Assembly (NCBI GenBank): GCA_016776525.1
Contig: JADHTD010000207.1
Span: 1 to 5,225 of the forward strand
Direction of reading: 5' to 3'
Source: Rhodospirillales bacterium
Lineage (GTDB): Bacteria; Pseudomonadota; Alphaproteobacteria; Rhodospirillales; JADHTD01
Length of the DNA stretch: 5,225 nucleotides
Under the pieces are notes generated by a model. The model did no database searches, was not told the DNA's origin, and was given only the letters and a program-made list of their open reading frames with translations. A program made the position numbers and the translations under genes. Below are positions 1 to 5,225 of the stretch, in pieces. Each line of letters starts with the position of its first letter. Within the stretch, counting starts at the first letter, position 1.

Positions 1-1132
1 CATCGGCCCGGCCTTGGGCGGCGTCATCATCGTCGGCCTTGGCGTCGGCATGCCGTTTATTTTCAACGCCATCAGCTTTTTGGGCGTCGTCGGGGCGCTG
101 CTCTGGTGGAAGCCGGAACAGACGGATACCGTCCATCTGCCCGCCGAACGTTTCGCCGGCGCCATCCGCACCGGCATGCGCTTTGCCCGCGAAAGCCAGC
201 CCCTGCGCAGCACCCTGATCCGGGCCGCCGGTTTTTTCCTCTTTGCCAGCGCCTATTGGGCGTTGCTGCCGCTCATTGCCCGGGACCTGCTGGCCGGCGG
301 CGCGGCCTTTTACGGCATCCTGTTGGCGGCCATCGGCGTCGGGGCGTTAATAGGCGCCGTCGCCCTGCCCAAACTGAAGGCGTTGCTGGGCCCCAACAAG
401 CTGGTGGCCGTAGGCTGCCTGACGACGGCGCTGGTGCTGGTCATTTTTTCGACGGTGGACAACCAATACGTGGCCGTCGTCACCAGCCTGCTGGCGGGGG
501 CTTCGTGGCTGGCGGTGCTCTCGAACCTCAATGTCTCGGCACAGACGGCGCTGCCGGAATGGGTGCGGGCCCGGGGCCTGTCGGTGTTGCTGATCATTTA
601 TTTCGGGTCGATGGCCGGAGGCAGTCTGTTGTGGGGGCGCGTTGCCGACGGGATCGGCATTCCCCAAACCCTGTTGATCGCCGCCGCCGGGGCGGTTATC
701 GCCGTGCCCCTGACTTGGCGCTGGAAATTGCACTTAGGCGCCAAGCTCGACCTGACGCCGTCCATGCACTGGACGCCCAATATCTTCGACCTGGACGTGG
801 AAGAGGACCGGGGGCCGGTGATGGTCACCATCGAATATTTGATCGACCCGAACCTGGCACCCGAATTCCTCGACCTGATCCGCAAGCTCGGCGAAAACCG
901 GCGGCGCGATAATTCTTTCTCCTGGGGGGTTTTCGAGGATGCGGAACGGCCCGGGCGCTATTTGGAATACTTTATGGTCGAATCCTGGTTGGAGCATTCC
1001 CGCCAGCACCACCGCGTCACCGAGGCCGATAAGAACCTGGAGGAACTGGTTCGCAATTACCATCTGGGCAAGGAACCGGTGAAGGTCGGACACTTCGTGG
1101 CGCCATCCCGGGACGCCATGAAGAAGAAATAG
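1..1132 (+). CDS. MFS_3-family (EntS-like) exporter with C-terminal ABM-like domain, 5' partial
   Basis: This is the C-terminal part of a major facilitator superfamily efflux protein. The reading frame is open from base 2 to the TAG at 1130-1132, and a TTG at 14 is only an internal Leu codon. About 376 residues are visible; family members usually have over 500, so roughly the first four or five helices lie outside the window. Seen: hydrophobic stretches at about 2-110 (two helices), 218-295, 302-373, 401-460, 470-540, 575-640 and 668-720, fitting helices 5 to 12. After the last helix comes a soluble segment (about 812-1102) with VMVTIEYLIDP, SWGVFEDAERPGRYLEYFMVES and a QHHRVTEAD block. Known: MFS_3 proteins (PF05977; EntS is the studied relative) often carry this tail, which resembles antibiotic-biosynthesis-monooxygenase ferredoxin-like folds. 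Inference: proton-driven export of a small molecule from the inner membrane. The substrate cannot be read from the sequence, and no siderophore genes are nearby. Confidence is high for family, low for substrate. Confidence 0.9.
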   Translation, partial: IGPALGGVIIVGLGVGMPFIFNAISFLGVVGALLWWKPEQTDTVHLPAERFAGAIRTGMRFARESQPLRSTLIRAAGFFLFASAYWALLPLIARDLLAGGAAFYGILLAAIGVGALIGAVALPKLKALLGPNKLVAVGCLTTALVLVIFSTVDNQYVAVVTSLLAGASWLAVLSNLNVSAQTALPEWVRARGLSVLLIIYFGSMAGGSLLWGRVADGIGIPQTLLIAAAGAVIAVPLTWRWKLHLGAKLDLTPSMHWTPNIFDLDVEEDRGPVMVTIEYLIDPNLAPEFLDLIRKLGENRRRDNSFSWGVFEDAERPGRYLEYFMVESWLEHSRQHHRVTEADKNLEELVRNYHLGKEPVKVGHFVAPSRDAMKKK

Positions 1133-1139
1133 AAATAAA

Positions 1140-1652
1140 CTACTCGCAAACCGCCTTGCAGCTGGCCGGATCGGGGCCGCATTTGGCGCGCCGCGCCTTA
1201 CCGGTACCGGCCAGGGAGCATTTCCCCTTGGTGCGCAGGGTCAGCGACACATCGTCGGTGTAATTGCAGATGACCAGGGTCAGGCTGCGCCGTTTGGCGA
1301 CGACGATGTCGGTGGCTTTGGCGGCCTTGATGCGCTCAGGGGGCAGGGCGCACGCCACATACCCCATGAACTCGCCGTCCGGCGATTCCCAGATCGAGGT
1401 GTTTTTCCAGCGGGCGAATTCCTTGAAGGTATCACACAGGCCCGGGTTCTTGGCATTGGGGGCCTGTTCACCCCCGCAGGTCGAGCGGAAGATGAGCTTT
1501 AATTCGGCTTCCGTTTGACAGGCGCCCGCCTGTACCGCTTTCGTCATGTCGGGGCATTGATAGACGGTTTCCGCCCGGGCCGGTGAAAGGGCAAGGAGGC
1601 CCCCGGCGATGAGCATGGAGACAAGCAGATGTTTCAAAGTGCGGCGCGGCAT
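1140..1652 (-). CDS. Secreted cysteine-rich protein of unknown function
   Basis: I do not recognise this 170-residue protein. The ATG at 1652-1650 is preferred over longer in-frame starts because a TGAGG ribosome site (1661-1665) lies 8 bases upstream, the protein then begins with a clear signal peptide, and longer versions would run antisense-frame through xthA. Seen: basic MPRRTLKHLL, a hydrophobic core to about residue 22, and an ARA cleavage motif at 25-27 before ETV. The mature part is about 143 residues with ten cysteines (33, 45, 59, 73, 101, 129, 145, 158, 165, 169). No lipobox is present, so it should be a soluble periplasmic or exported protein. The even cysteine count suggests up to five disulfides (inference). 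The segment from about 87 to 145 (IWESPDG, GYVAC, LTLVICNYTDD, TKGKC) looks like a compact beta-sandwich, possibly related to small DUF3757-like periplasmic proteins; that link is weak. It follows xthA by 76 bases in the same direction and converges on the MFS gene. Confidence 0.75.
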   Translation of the reverse strand: MPRRTLKHLLVSMLIAGGLLALSPARAETVYQCPDMTKAVQAGACQTEAELKLIFRSTCGGEQAPNAKNPGLCDTFKEFARWKNTSIWESPDGEFMGYVACALPPERIKAAKATDIVVAKRRSLTLVICNYTDDVSLTLRTKGKCSLAGTGKARRAKCGPDPASCKAVCE

Positions 1653-1728
1653 GGACGGACCCTCAACTGATTGATTAAGCGCTGAACCATAGGCAGGGCC
1701 CCGGCGGACCACCTTAACGGATGTCAAA

Positions 1729-2508
1729 TTAAGGATCCACATCCAGCGTACACCAGACCGGCGTGTGGTCGGAGGGCTTTTCCCAGCCCCGGGGCGTGCG
1801 GTCGATGTCGCATTCGGCCAAGCAGTCGGCGGCCTGCGGCGACAGCAGGAAATGGTCGATGCGGACGCCGTTGTCCTTCTGCCAGGCCCCGGCCATATAG
1901 CCCCACCAGCTATAACGCCCGGTCTCACTGTGCAGGGTGCGGTAGGCCTCGGTATAGCCCAGGTGGATGATCTTGCGCAGGGCGGCGCGGGATTCAGGCT
2001 GAAAAAGGGCCTCTTTGGCAAAGGCGGCTGGGTCGTAGACGTCGCCTTCCTCCGGAATGACGTTGTAATCGCCGCCCAGTACGATTTTGTCCTCGGTTTC
2101 CAGCAAACCCTTGGCGTGGTCATGGAGGCGCTCCATCCAGGCCAGCTTGTAGTCGAATTTCTCGGTGCCGATGGGATTGCCGTTGGGCAGGTAGATGGAG
2201 GCGACGCGGACGCCGCCGGTAAAGGCTTCGATATAGCGGGCCTGTTCGTCGCCCTCGTCGCCGGGCAGGGCCGTGCGTTCGACGTCGATGGGAAAACGCG
2301 ACAGGATGGCGACGCCGTTATAGGCCTTCTGTCCGTTGACGGCGCAGTTATAACCCAGGTCGCCGACCTCCAGCGCCGGAAAGGCTTCGTCGACGCCCTT
2401 CAGTTCCTGCAAGAGGACCACATCGGGCTCGAATTCCTTGAGCCAGCGGCACAGGTGTTCGAGGCGGGCCTTCACCGAATTGACGTTCCAGGTGGCGATC
2501 TTGATCAA
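1729..2508 (-). CDS. xthA: Exodeoxyribonuclease III / AP endonuclease (EEP family)
   Basis: This cytosolic base-excision repair enzyme cuts DNA 5' of abasic sites and removes nucleotides from 3' ends, using Mg2+. The 259-residue length is close to the E. coli enzyme (268). Seen: the full endonuclease/exonuclease/phosphatase motif set in order: TWNVNS with Asn8, LLQELK with Glu35, YNGVAILSR at 63-71, IYLPNG with Tyr106, GGDYNVIPEEGD with Asp147 and Asn149, RIDHFLLS with Asp218, and SDHTPV with Asp247 and catalytic His248. No key residue is missing. The start is TTG (2508-2506): translation from it gives the canonical (M)IKIATWNVN terminus, there is a stop codon in frame a few codons upstream, no ATG or GTG lies between, and the next internal Met is residue 125, beyond the first two motifs. 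A good ribosome site supports it. It lies downstream of erpA on the same strand, separated by a hairpin-rich gap, so it probably also has its own promoter. Confidence 0.96.
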   Translation of the reverse strand: MIKIATWNVNSVKARLEHLCRWLKEFEPDVVLLQELKGVDEAFPALEVGDLGYNCAVNGQKAYNGVAILSRFPIDVERTALPGDEGDEQARYIEAFTGGVRVASIYLPNGNPIGTEKFDYKLAWMERLHDHAKGLLETEDKIVLGGDYNVIPEEGDVYDPAAFAKEALFQPESRAALRKIIHLGYTEAYRTLHSETGRYSWWGYMAGAWQKDNGVRIDHFLLSPQAADCLAECDIDRTPRGWEKPSDHTPVWCTLDVDP

Positions 2509-2516
2509 GAAACCTA

Positions 2517-2523
2517 CTCCCTT
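2517..2523 (-). promoter_or_regulatory. Ribosome binding site that fixes the TTG start of xthA
   Basis: On the minus strand the bases read AAGGGAG, a strong Shine-Dalgarno match, with 8 bases between GGAG and the TTG codon at 2508-2506. It decides the start because xthA has no ATG near its N-terminus. An overlapping ATG at 2530 is in another frame. Confidence 0.8.
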
Positions 2524-2566
2524 GCGGCATTAAAAAAGGCCGGTCTTTTATTTAGACTCGACCCTA

Positions 2567-2595
2567 ACCGTAGGAAAATAAATGATAGCTAACAA
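2567..2595 (-). promoter_or_regulatory. Possible sigma-70-type promoter for xthA
   Basis: On the minus strand TTGTTA (2595-2590) and TACGGT (2572-2567) are separated by 17 bases. The -35 matches the consensus at 4 of 6 positions; the -10 matches at 3 of 6, but these are the most conserved positions (first T, second A, last T). Transcription would begin near 2560, giving a leader of about 50 bases. The -35 overlaps the T-rich tail of the hairpin assigned as the erpA terminator. Weak; read-through from erpA is the alternative. Confidence 0.28.
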
Positions 2596-2611
2596 GCCCG
2601 CGACTGCGGGC
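2590..2611 (-). terminator. Probable Rho-independent terminator after erpA
   Basis: A perfect 6-base-pair GC-only stem (2596-2601 with 2606-2611) with a 4-base loop is followed, reading on the minus strand, by TTGTTA and then an AT-rich stretch. It lies about 65 bases past the erpA stop and about 80 bases before xthA, where an erpA terminator would be expected. The T tract is short and broken, so termination may be partial and allow read-through into xthA. It is also the first of three adjacent hairpins. Confidence 0.5.
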
Positions 2612-2646
2612 CGCGAACCGTTTCGCGAGCCTAGCGCCACAGGCGC
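2596..2646. repeat. Three tandem perfect hairpins (REP-like palindromic cluster)
   Basis: Three inverted repeats lie almost end to end: GCCCGC/GCGGGC around GACT (2596-2611), CGCGAA/TTCGCG around CCGT (2612-2627), and GCGCC/GGCGC around ACA (2634-2646). The second can extend by three pairs (GGC 2609-2611 with GCC 2629-2631, one bulged A), which would break the first, so the structures compete. Flanks are AT-rich on both sides. This resembles intergenic palindromic elements repeated through some genomes, but a single copy is visible here, so being a dispersed repeat is inference. The first hairpin is independently plausible as a terminator. Confidence 0.5.
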
Positions 2647-2674
2647 GCCCGGCGATTGAGGGATTTAAAAAAAC

Positions 2675-3031
2675 TTACACGCCAAAAGAACTGCCGCAGC
2701 CGCAGGTCGAGGTGGCGTTGGGGTTGGACATGGTGAAGTAGGACCCGATGAGGTCTTCCTTGAAGTCGATTTCCGAACCGCTGACAAATTCCAGGGACAT
2801 TTTATCGACCACCACCTTGACGCCATTTTTCTCGTAAACGAGGTCGTCGTCCTTGACGGTGTTGTCCAGGTCAAAGCCGTACTGGAAACCGGAACAGCCG
2901 CCGCCGGAAACGATAATGCGCAGCATCAGCGCGTCATTGCCTTCCTGCTCGACCAATTGGCCGATGCGCTTGGCGGCGCTGTCGCTGATGGCGACGCCTT
3001 GGGTTTCCTCGGGTGAACTCGAATCGGGCAT
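2675..3031 (-). CDS. erpA: Iron-sulfur cluster insertion protein ErpA (A-type carrier, HesB/IscA family)
   Basis: A cytosolic A-type carrier that receives Fe-S clusters from the scaffold system and passes them to apo-enzymes. The 118-residue length is normal for the family. Seen: a short variable N-terminal tail (1-12), the domain opening VAISDSAAKRIGQLV, the GGGCSGFQY motif with Cys46, and the C-terminal CGCGSSF with Cys110 and Cys112. These are the three conserved cluster-binding cysteines. The ATG at 3031-3029 has an AGGAG ribosome site (3038-3042) 6 bases upstream. An ATG four bases earlier is out of frame. It is transcribed divergently from dgt across a 161-base control region, and xthA follows on the same strand. 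Telling ErpA from IscA or SufA rests on sequence flavour and on the absence of isc/suf genes alongside; a general A-type label is certain, ErpA likely. Confidence 0.93.
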   Translation of the reverse strand: MPDSSSPEETQGVAISDSAAKRIGQLVEQEGNDALMLRIIVSGGGCSGFQYGFDLDNTVKDDDLVYEKNGVKVVVDKMSLEFVSGSEIDFKEDLIGSYFTMSNPNATSTCGCGSSFGV

Positions 3032-3068
3032 CCATAACTCCTAAAATTCGCCGAATCGCCGAACCGCT

Positions 3069-3097
3069 ATATTAGCAAATCCTGAGCAAGATGTAAG
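3069..3097 (-). promoter_or_regulatory. Probable erpA promoter
   Basis: On the minus strand CTTACA (3097-3092) and TAATAT (3074-3069) are separated by exactly 17 bases. Each matches the sigma-70 consensus at 4 of 6 positions, and a TGC directly before TAATAT makes an extended -10. Transcription would begin around 3062, leaving a leader of about 30 bases with the AGGAG site in it. A perfect TTGACA further upstream (3117-3112) has no acceptable -10 at 16-18 bases, so this pair is preferred. No IscR, RirA or Irr box was recognised. Confidence 0.5.
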
Positions 3098-3157
3098 TAC
3101 CTGAGGCAATTTGTCAACTATAGCGCTGTTTTGCCGCTCTTTCGCCCGACAGGGGCG

Positions 3158-3186
3158 TTGCCTGAGCGGCCCCGGACCTGTACTTT
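3158..3186 (+). promoter_or_regulatory. Possible promoter giving leaderless dgt mRNA
   Basis: TTGCCT (3158-3163) and TACTTT (3181-3186) are 17 bases apart. The -35 matches at 4 of 6; the -10 keeps the three most conserved positions (first T, second A, last T). The A of the dgt ATG (3193) then lies 7 bases past the -10, where transcription would start. This fits the absence of a Shine-Dalgarno sequence before dgt. Speculative, since such weak matches arise by chance. Confidence 0.3.
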
Positions 3187-3192
3187 CCGGCC

Positions 3193-4359
3193 ATGAGTTC
3201 CGAACACGCCCATGCCGCCTATGCCTGCCTGCCCGAAGAGAGCCGCGGCCGTCTCCACGACGAGCCGGAGAGCGCCACCCGCGGCAGTTTCCAGCGCGAC
3301 CGCGATCGCATCATCCATTCAGCCGCCTTCCGCCGCCTGGAATACAAGACCCAGGTCTTCGTCAACCACGAAGGCGATTTCTTCCGCACGCGGCTGACCC
3401 ACAGCCTGGAAGTGTCGCAGATCGCCCGCTCCGTCTGCCGCAGCCTCAACCTCAACGAAGACCTGGCGGAAGCCCTGGCCCTGGCCCATGACCTGGGCCA
3501 TCCGCCCTTTGGCCATGCCGGTGAGGACGCCTTGAAGGAAAAGATGGAGCCTTTCGGCGGTTTCGACCACAACGCCCAATCGCTCAGGGTGGTCACCCAA
3601 CTGGAACGGCGCTATGCGGAATTCGACGGCCTCAACCTGACCTGGGAAACCCTGGAAGGGGTGGTCAAGCATAACGGGCCGCTGAGCATGCCGTTGCCCC
3701 GGGCCATCGCCGAATACGCCGAACGCCATGACCTGGAACTGGACACCTATGCCAGCGCCGAAGCCCAGGTCGCCTCGCTGTCCGACGATATCGCCTATAA
3801 CAACCACGATATCGACGACGGGCTCAGGGCCGGGCTGTTCCGGGTTGACGACCTTAAGGACGTGCCGCTGGTCGGACCGGTTTTCGCCGGGGTCCGCAAG
3901 GCCTATCCGGACCTGGACGAGTCGCGACTCATCCACGAAGCCGTGCGCCGCATGATCGGTGAAATGGTCACCGACCTGCTCAGCGAAACCAAAAGCCGCC
4001 TGACCGACGCCGCCCCCAAGACGGCTGCCGATATCCGGGCCCTGAAGGCGCCGGTGGCGGCCTTTTCCGAAAGCATGCAGGAAAACGATAAGGCGTTGAA
4101 AGCCTTCCTGTTTGAGAATATGTACCGGCACTACAAACTGAACCGCATGACCAGCAAGGGCCGCCGCGTGGTTATGGACCTCTTTACCCTGCTGCTTAAC
4201 GAACCGGAATGCCTGCCCGATGACTGGCAGGGCTGGGCCGGAGAGCCGGGCAGCGTCGAGACGGCCCAGCTGGTGGCCGATTACATCGCCGACATGACCG
4301 ACCGCTACGCGCTGGATGAACACCGCCAGCTTTTCGACCTGCAAACGAGAACTTCATGA
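3193..4359 (+). CDS. dgt: dGTPase-like deoxynucleoside triphosphate triphosphohydrolase (HD domain)
   Basis: A cytosolic HD-superfamily hydrolase that splits dNTPs into deoxynucleoside and tripolyphosphate, controlling dNTP pools; many bacterial members act on several dNTPs and need an activating dNTP. The 388-residue length fits the shorter dGTPase-like subfamily rather than the E. coli Dgt of about 500. Seen: FQRDRDRIIHSAAFRRLEYKTQV at 33-55, the metal-binding set RTRLTHS (His70), AHDLGHPPFGH (His99, Asp100) and SLSDDIAY (Asp198), plus FDHNAQSLR at 124-132 and YNNHDIDDGLRAG at 202-214. No key residue is missing. The ATG at 3193 is the only usable start: an in-frame TGA lies at 3163-3165 and no other ATG, GTG or TTG intervenes. 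There is no Shine-Dalgarno motif before it. The stop overlaps the argS start, and the gene diverges from erpA. dGTP preference is not readable from sequence. Confidence 0.95.
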   Translation: MSSEHAHAAYACLPEESRGRLHDEPESATRGSFQRDRDRIIHSAAFRRLEYKTQVFVNHEGDFFRTRLTHSLEVSQIARSVCRSLNLNEDLAEALALAHDLGHPPFGHAGEDALKEKMEPFGGFDHNAQSLRVVTQLERRYAEFDGLNLTWETLEGVVKHNGPLSMPLPRAIAEYAERHDLELDTYASAEAQVASLSDDIAYNNHDIDDGLRAGLFRVDDLKDVPLVGPVFAGVRKAYPDLDESRLIHEAVRRMIGEMVTDLLSETKSRLTDAAPKTAADIRALKAPVAAFSESMQENDKALKAFLFENMYRHYKLNRMTSKGRRVVMDLFTLLLNEPECLPDDWQGWAGEPGSVETAQLVADYIADMTDRYALDEHRQLFDLQTRTS

Positions 4360-5225
4360 ACCTGTTCCAGCACTTCCGAGACCGGGTGATGGCCATCGTC
4401 GACGGCCTAATTGCCGACGGCACGCTGCCGGGGGGGCTGGATACGGCGCGCATCGCCGTCGAACCGCCGCGCGATGCCGCCCACGGCGACGTCACCACCA
4501 ACGCCGCCATGCTGCTGGCCAAACCGGCGGGCCTGAAACCCCGCGACCTGGCCGAAAAACTGGCCGAACGCTTAGGCCAGGAAGAGCATGTAACGGCCAC
4601 CGAGATCGCCGGACCGGGTTTCATCAACTTGCGCCTGGACGACGGTTTCTGGCGCGACCGGCTGCAAGAAATCCTGGATAGCGGCACCGCTTATGGCGAC
4701 AGCAGCATCGGCAAAACCCCTGACGACAGGGGTCGAGTCCCAAAGATCAATGTGGAATACGTTTCCGCCAACCCGACCGGGCCCATGCATGTGGGCCATG
4801 GCCGCGGGGCTATTGTCGGCGACGTGCTGGCCTCGTTGCTGGAAAAGGCGGGCTTTGACGTCACCCGTGAATACTACATCAATGACGCCGGGGCCCAGGT
4901 CGATGTGCTGGCCCGCTCCCTGCACCTGCGCTACCGGCAGGCCCTGGGCGAAGAAACCGGCGACATTCCGGAAGGCCTTTATCCCGGCGATTACCTGATC
5001 GCCGCCGGTCAGGCCCTGGCCGACCGGGATGGTGTCAAATGGTTACAGGCGGACGAAGCCGATTGGCTGGAGCCGGTCCGCGACTTCGCCATCGAGGCCA
5101 TGATGGAACTGATCCGGGGCGATCTGGCGGCGGCCGGTGTCGAGCATGCGGTTTTTACCTCCGAACGGTCCCTGGTCGGGTCCGGGGCGGTCGAGGCGGC
5201 GCTCAAAACCCTGGAAGACCGGGGG
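4356..5225 (+). CDS. argS: Arginyl-tRNA synthetase, N-terminal part (3' partial)
   Basis: A class I aminoacyl-tRNA synthetase that joins arginine to tRNA-Arg in the cytosol using ATP. The frame is open from the ATG at 4356 to the window edge, giving 290 residues of an expected 550-600. Seen: an N-terminal Add-1-type tRNA-recognition domain (about 1-110), with the typical VEPPRDAAHGDVTTNAAM at 35-52 and IAGPGFINLRL at 84-94, followed by the Rossmann catalytic domain opening NVEYVSANPTGPMHVGHGR (132-150). HVGH at 145-148 is the HIGH signature, and REYYINDAGAQV at 171-182 is the usual following block. The KMSKS-type loop and anticodon-binding domain are beyond the edge. The ATG overlaps the dgt TGA as ATGA; only a weak purine-rich GAGA sits upstream, so translation is probably coupled to dgt. 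No separate promoter is visible. Confidence 0.97.
   Translation, partial: MNLFQHFRDRVMAIVDGLIADGTLPGGLDTARIAVEPPRDAAHGDVTTNAAMLLAKPAGLKPRDLAEKLAERLGQEEHVTATEIAGPGFINLRLDDGFWRDRLQEILDSGTAYGDSSIGKTPDDRGRVPKINVEYVSANPTGPMHVGHGRGAIVGDVLASLLEKAGFDVTREYYINDAGAQVDVLARSLHLRYRQALGEETGDIPEGLYPGDYLIAAGQALADRDGVKWLQADEADWLEPVRDFAIEAMMELIRGDLAAAGVEHAVFTSERSLVGSGAVEAALKTLEDRG

Noticed and set aside
106..912. 268-codon frame overlapping the exporter
   Set aside because: Arg/Gly/Pro-rich composition typical of a frame-shifted reading of a GC-rich gene; the exporter frame has clear helices and conserved motifs.
1694..1712. Hairpin GGTCC/GGGCC on the minus strand as an xthA terminator
   Set aside because: Only five pairs including a G-U, and no T tract follows, so it does not qualify as a Rho-independent terminator.
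1699..1727. Promoter for the cysteine-rich gene, from a perfect TTGACA on the minus strand at 1727-1722
   Set aside because: No -10-like hexamer occurs 15-19 bases downstream; the sequence there is solid GC. The match sits just after the xthA stop and is probably chance.
1653..2123. Long upstream extension of the cysteine-rich minus-strand reading frame
   Set aside because: It overlaps most of the C-terminal half of xthA in another frame. The signal peptide and ribosome site at 1652-1665 show the real start, and the extension is Pro/Thr/Arg-rich shadow translation.
2533..2548. AAAAG...CTTTT inverted repeat as a terminator
   Set aside because: The stem is mostly A-T, no plus-strand gene lies upstream, and on the minus strand it would fall just before the xthA ribosome site with a mismatched stem.
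2663..2674. T7 run just after the erpA stop as a terminator
   Set aside because: No adequate stem precedes it; the best pairing in the end of erpA is about four bases. The hairpin at 2596-2611 is the better candidate.
2600..2674. tRNA or small structured RNA gene, suggested by GGTTCG and stacked hairpins
   Set aside because: No acceptor stem, D-arm or anticodon arm in the right geometry could be assembled on either strand; the stems are local and sequential.
3112..3117. Perfect TTGACA as the erpA -35
   Set aside because: At 16-18-base spacing the -10 would be TACATC, ACATCT or CATCTT, all poor. The CTTACA/TAATAT pair with extended -10 is better, though this site could still serve another factor.
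3319..4344. 341-codon open frame antisense to dgt
   Set aside because: It is a shadow frame in GC-rich coding DNA: the plus strand has a full HD-domain protein with all motifs, and the antisense product has no recognisable domain.

Overview
The window looks like ordinary chromosomal DNA from a GC-rich alphaproteobacterium, most plausibly a Rhodospirillales-type organism. The main clue is the run erpA / dgt / argS, an arrangement I know from alphaproteobacterial chromosomes; high GC and G/C-rich third positions agree. The taxonomic call is inference. No phage, insertion sequence, tRNA, rRNA or CRISPR array was seen.

Layout. (1) From the left edge to 1132, plus strand: the C-terminal two thirds of an MFS_3 (EntS-like) exporter that carries an extra cytosolic ABM-like domain. 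It ends 7 bases from a convergent gene. (2) 1140-1652, minus: a small secreted protein with ten cysteines and no recognised function. (3) 1729-2508, minus: exodeoxyribonuclease III / AP endonuclease, with a TTG start. (4) 2509-2674: a 166-base gap with three consecutive perfect hairpins, one of which is a probable terminator for erpA. (5) 2675-3031, minus: ErpA, an A-type iron-sulfur carrier. (6) 3032-3192: a 161-base divergent control region with a reasonable erpA promoter, short repeats, and a possible leaderless promoter for dgt. (7) 3193-4359, plus: an HD-domain dNTP triphosphohydrolase (dgt-like). (8) 4356 to the right edge, plus: the N-terminal half of arginyl-tRNA synthetase, overlapping dgt by four bases (ATGA).

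Functionally this is mostly housekeeping: DNA repair (xthA), dNTP pool control (dgt), Fe-S cluster delivery (erpA) and tRNA charging (argS). erpA, xthA and the cysteine-rich gene lie in the same direction and could be partly co-transcribed, though a terminator-like hairpin separates erpA from xthA. dgt and argS are almost certainly translationally coupled.

I found no convincing new biological system. The points most worth a second look are the hairpin cluster at 2596-2646, the unusual start region of dgt, the repeats between erpA and dgt, and the unassigned cysteine-rich secreted protein.
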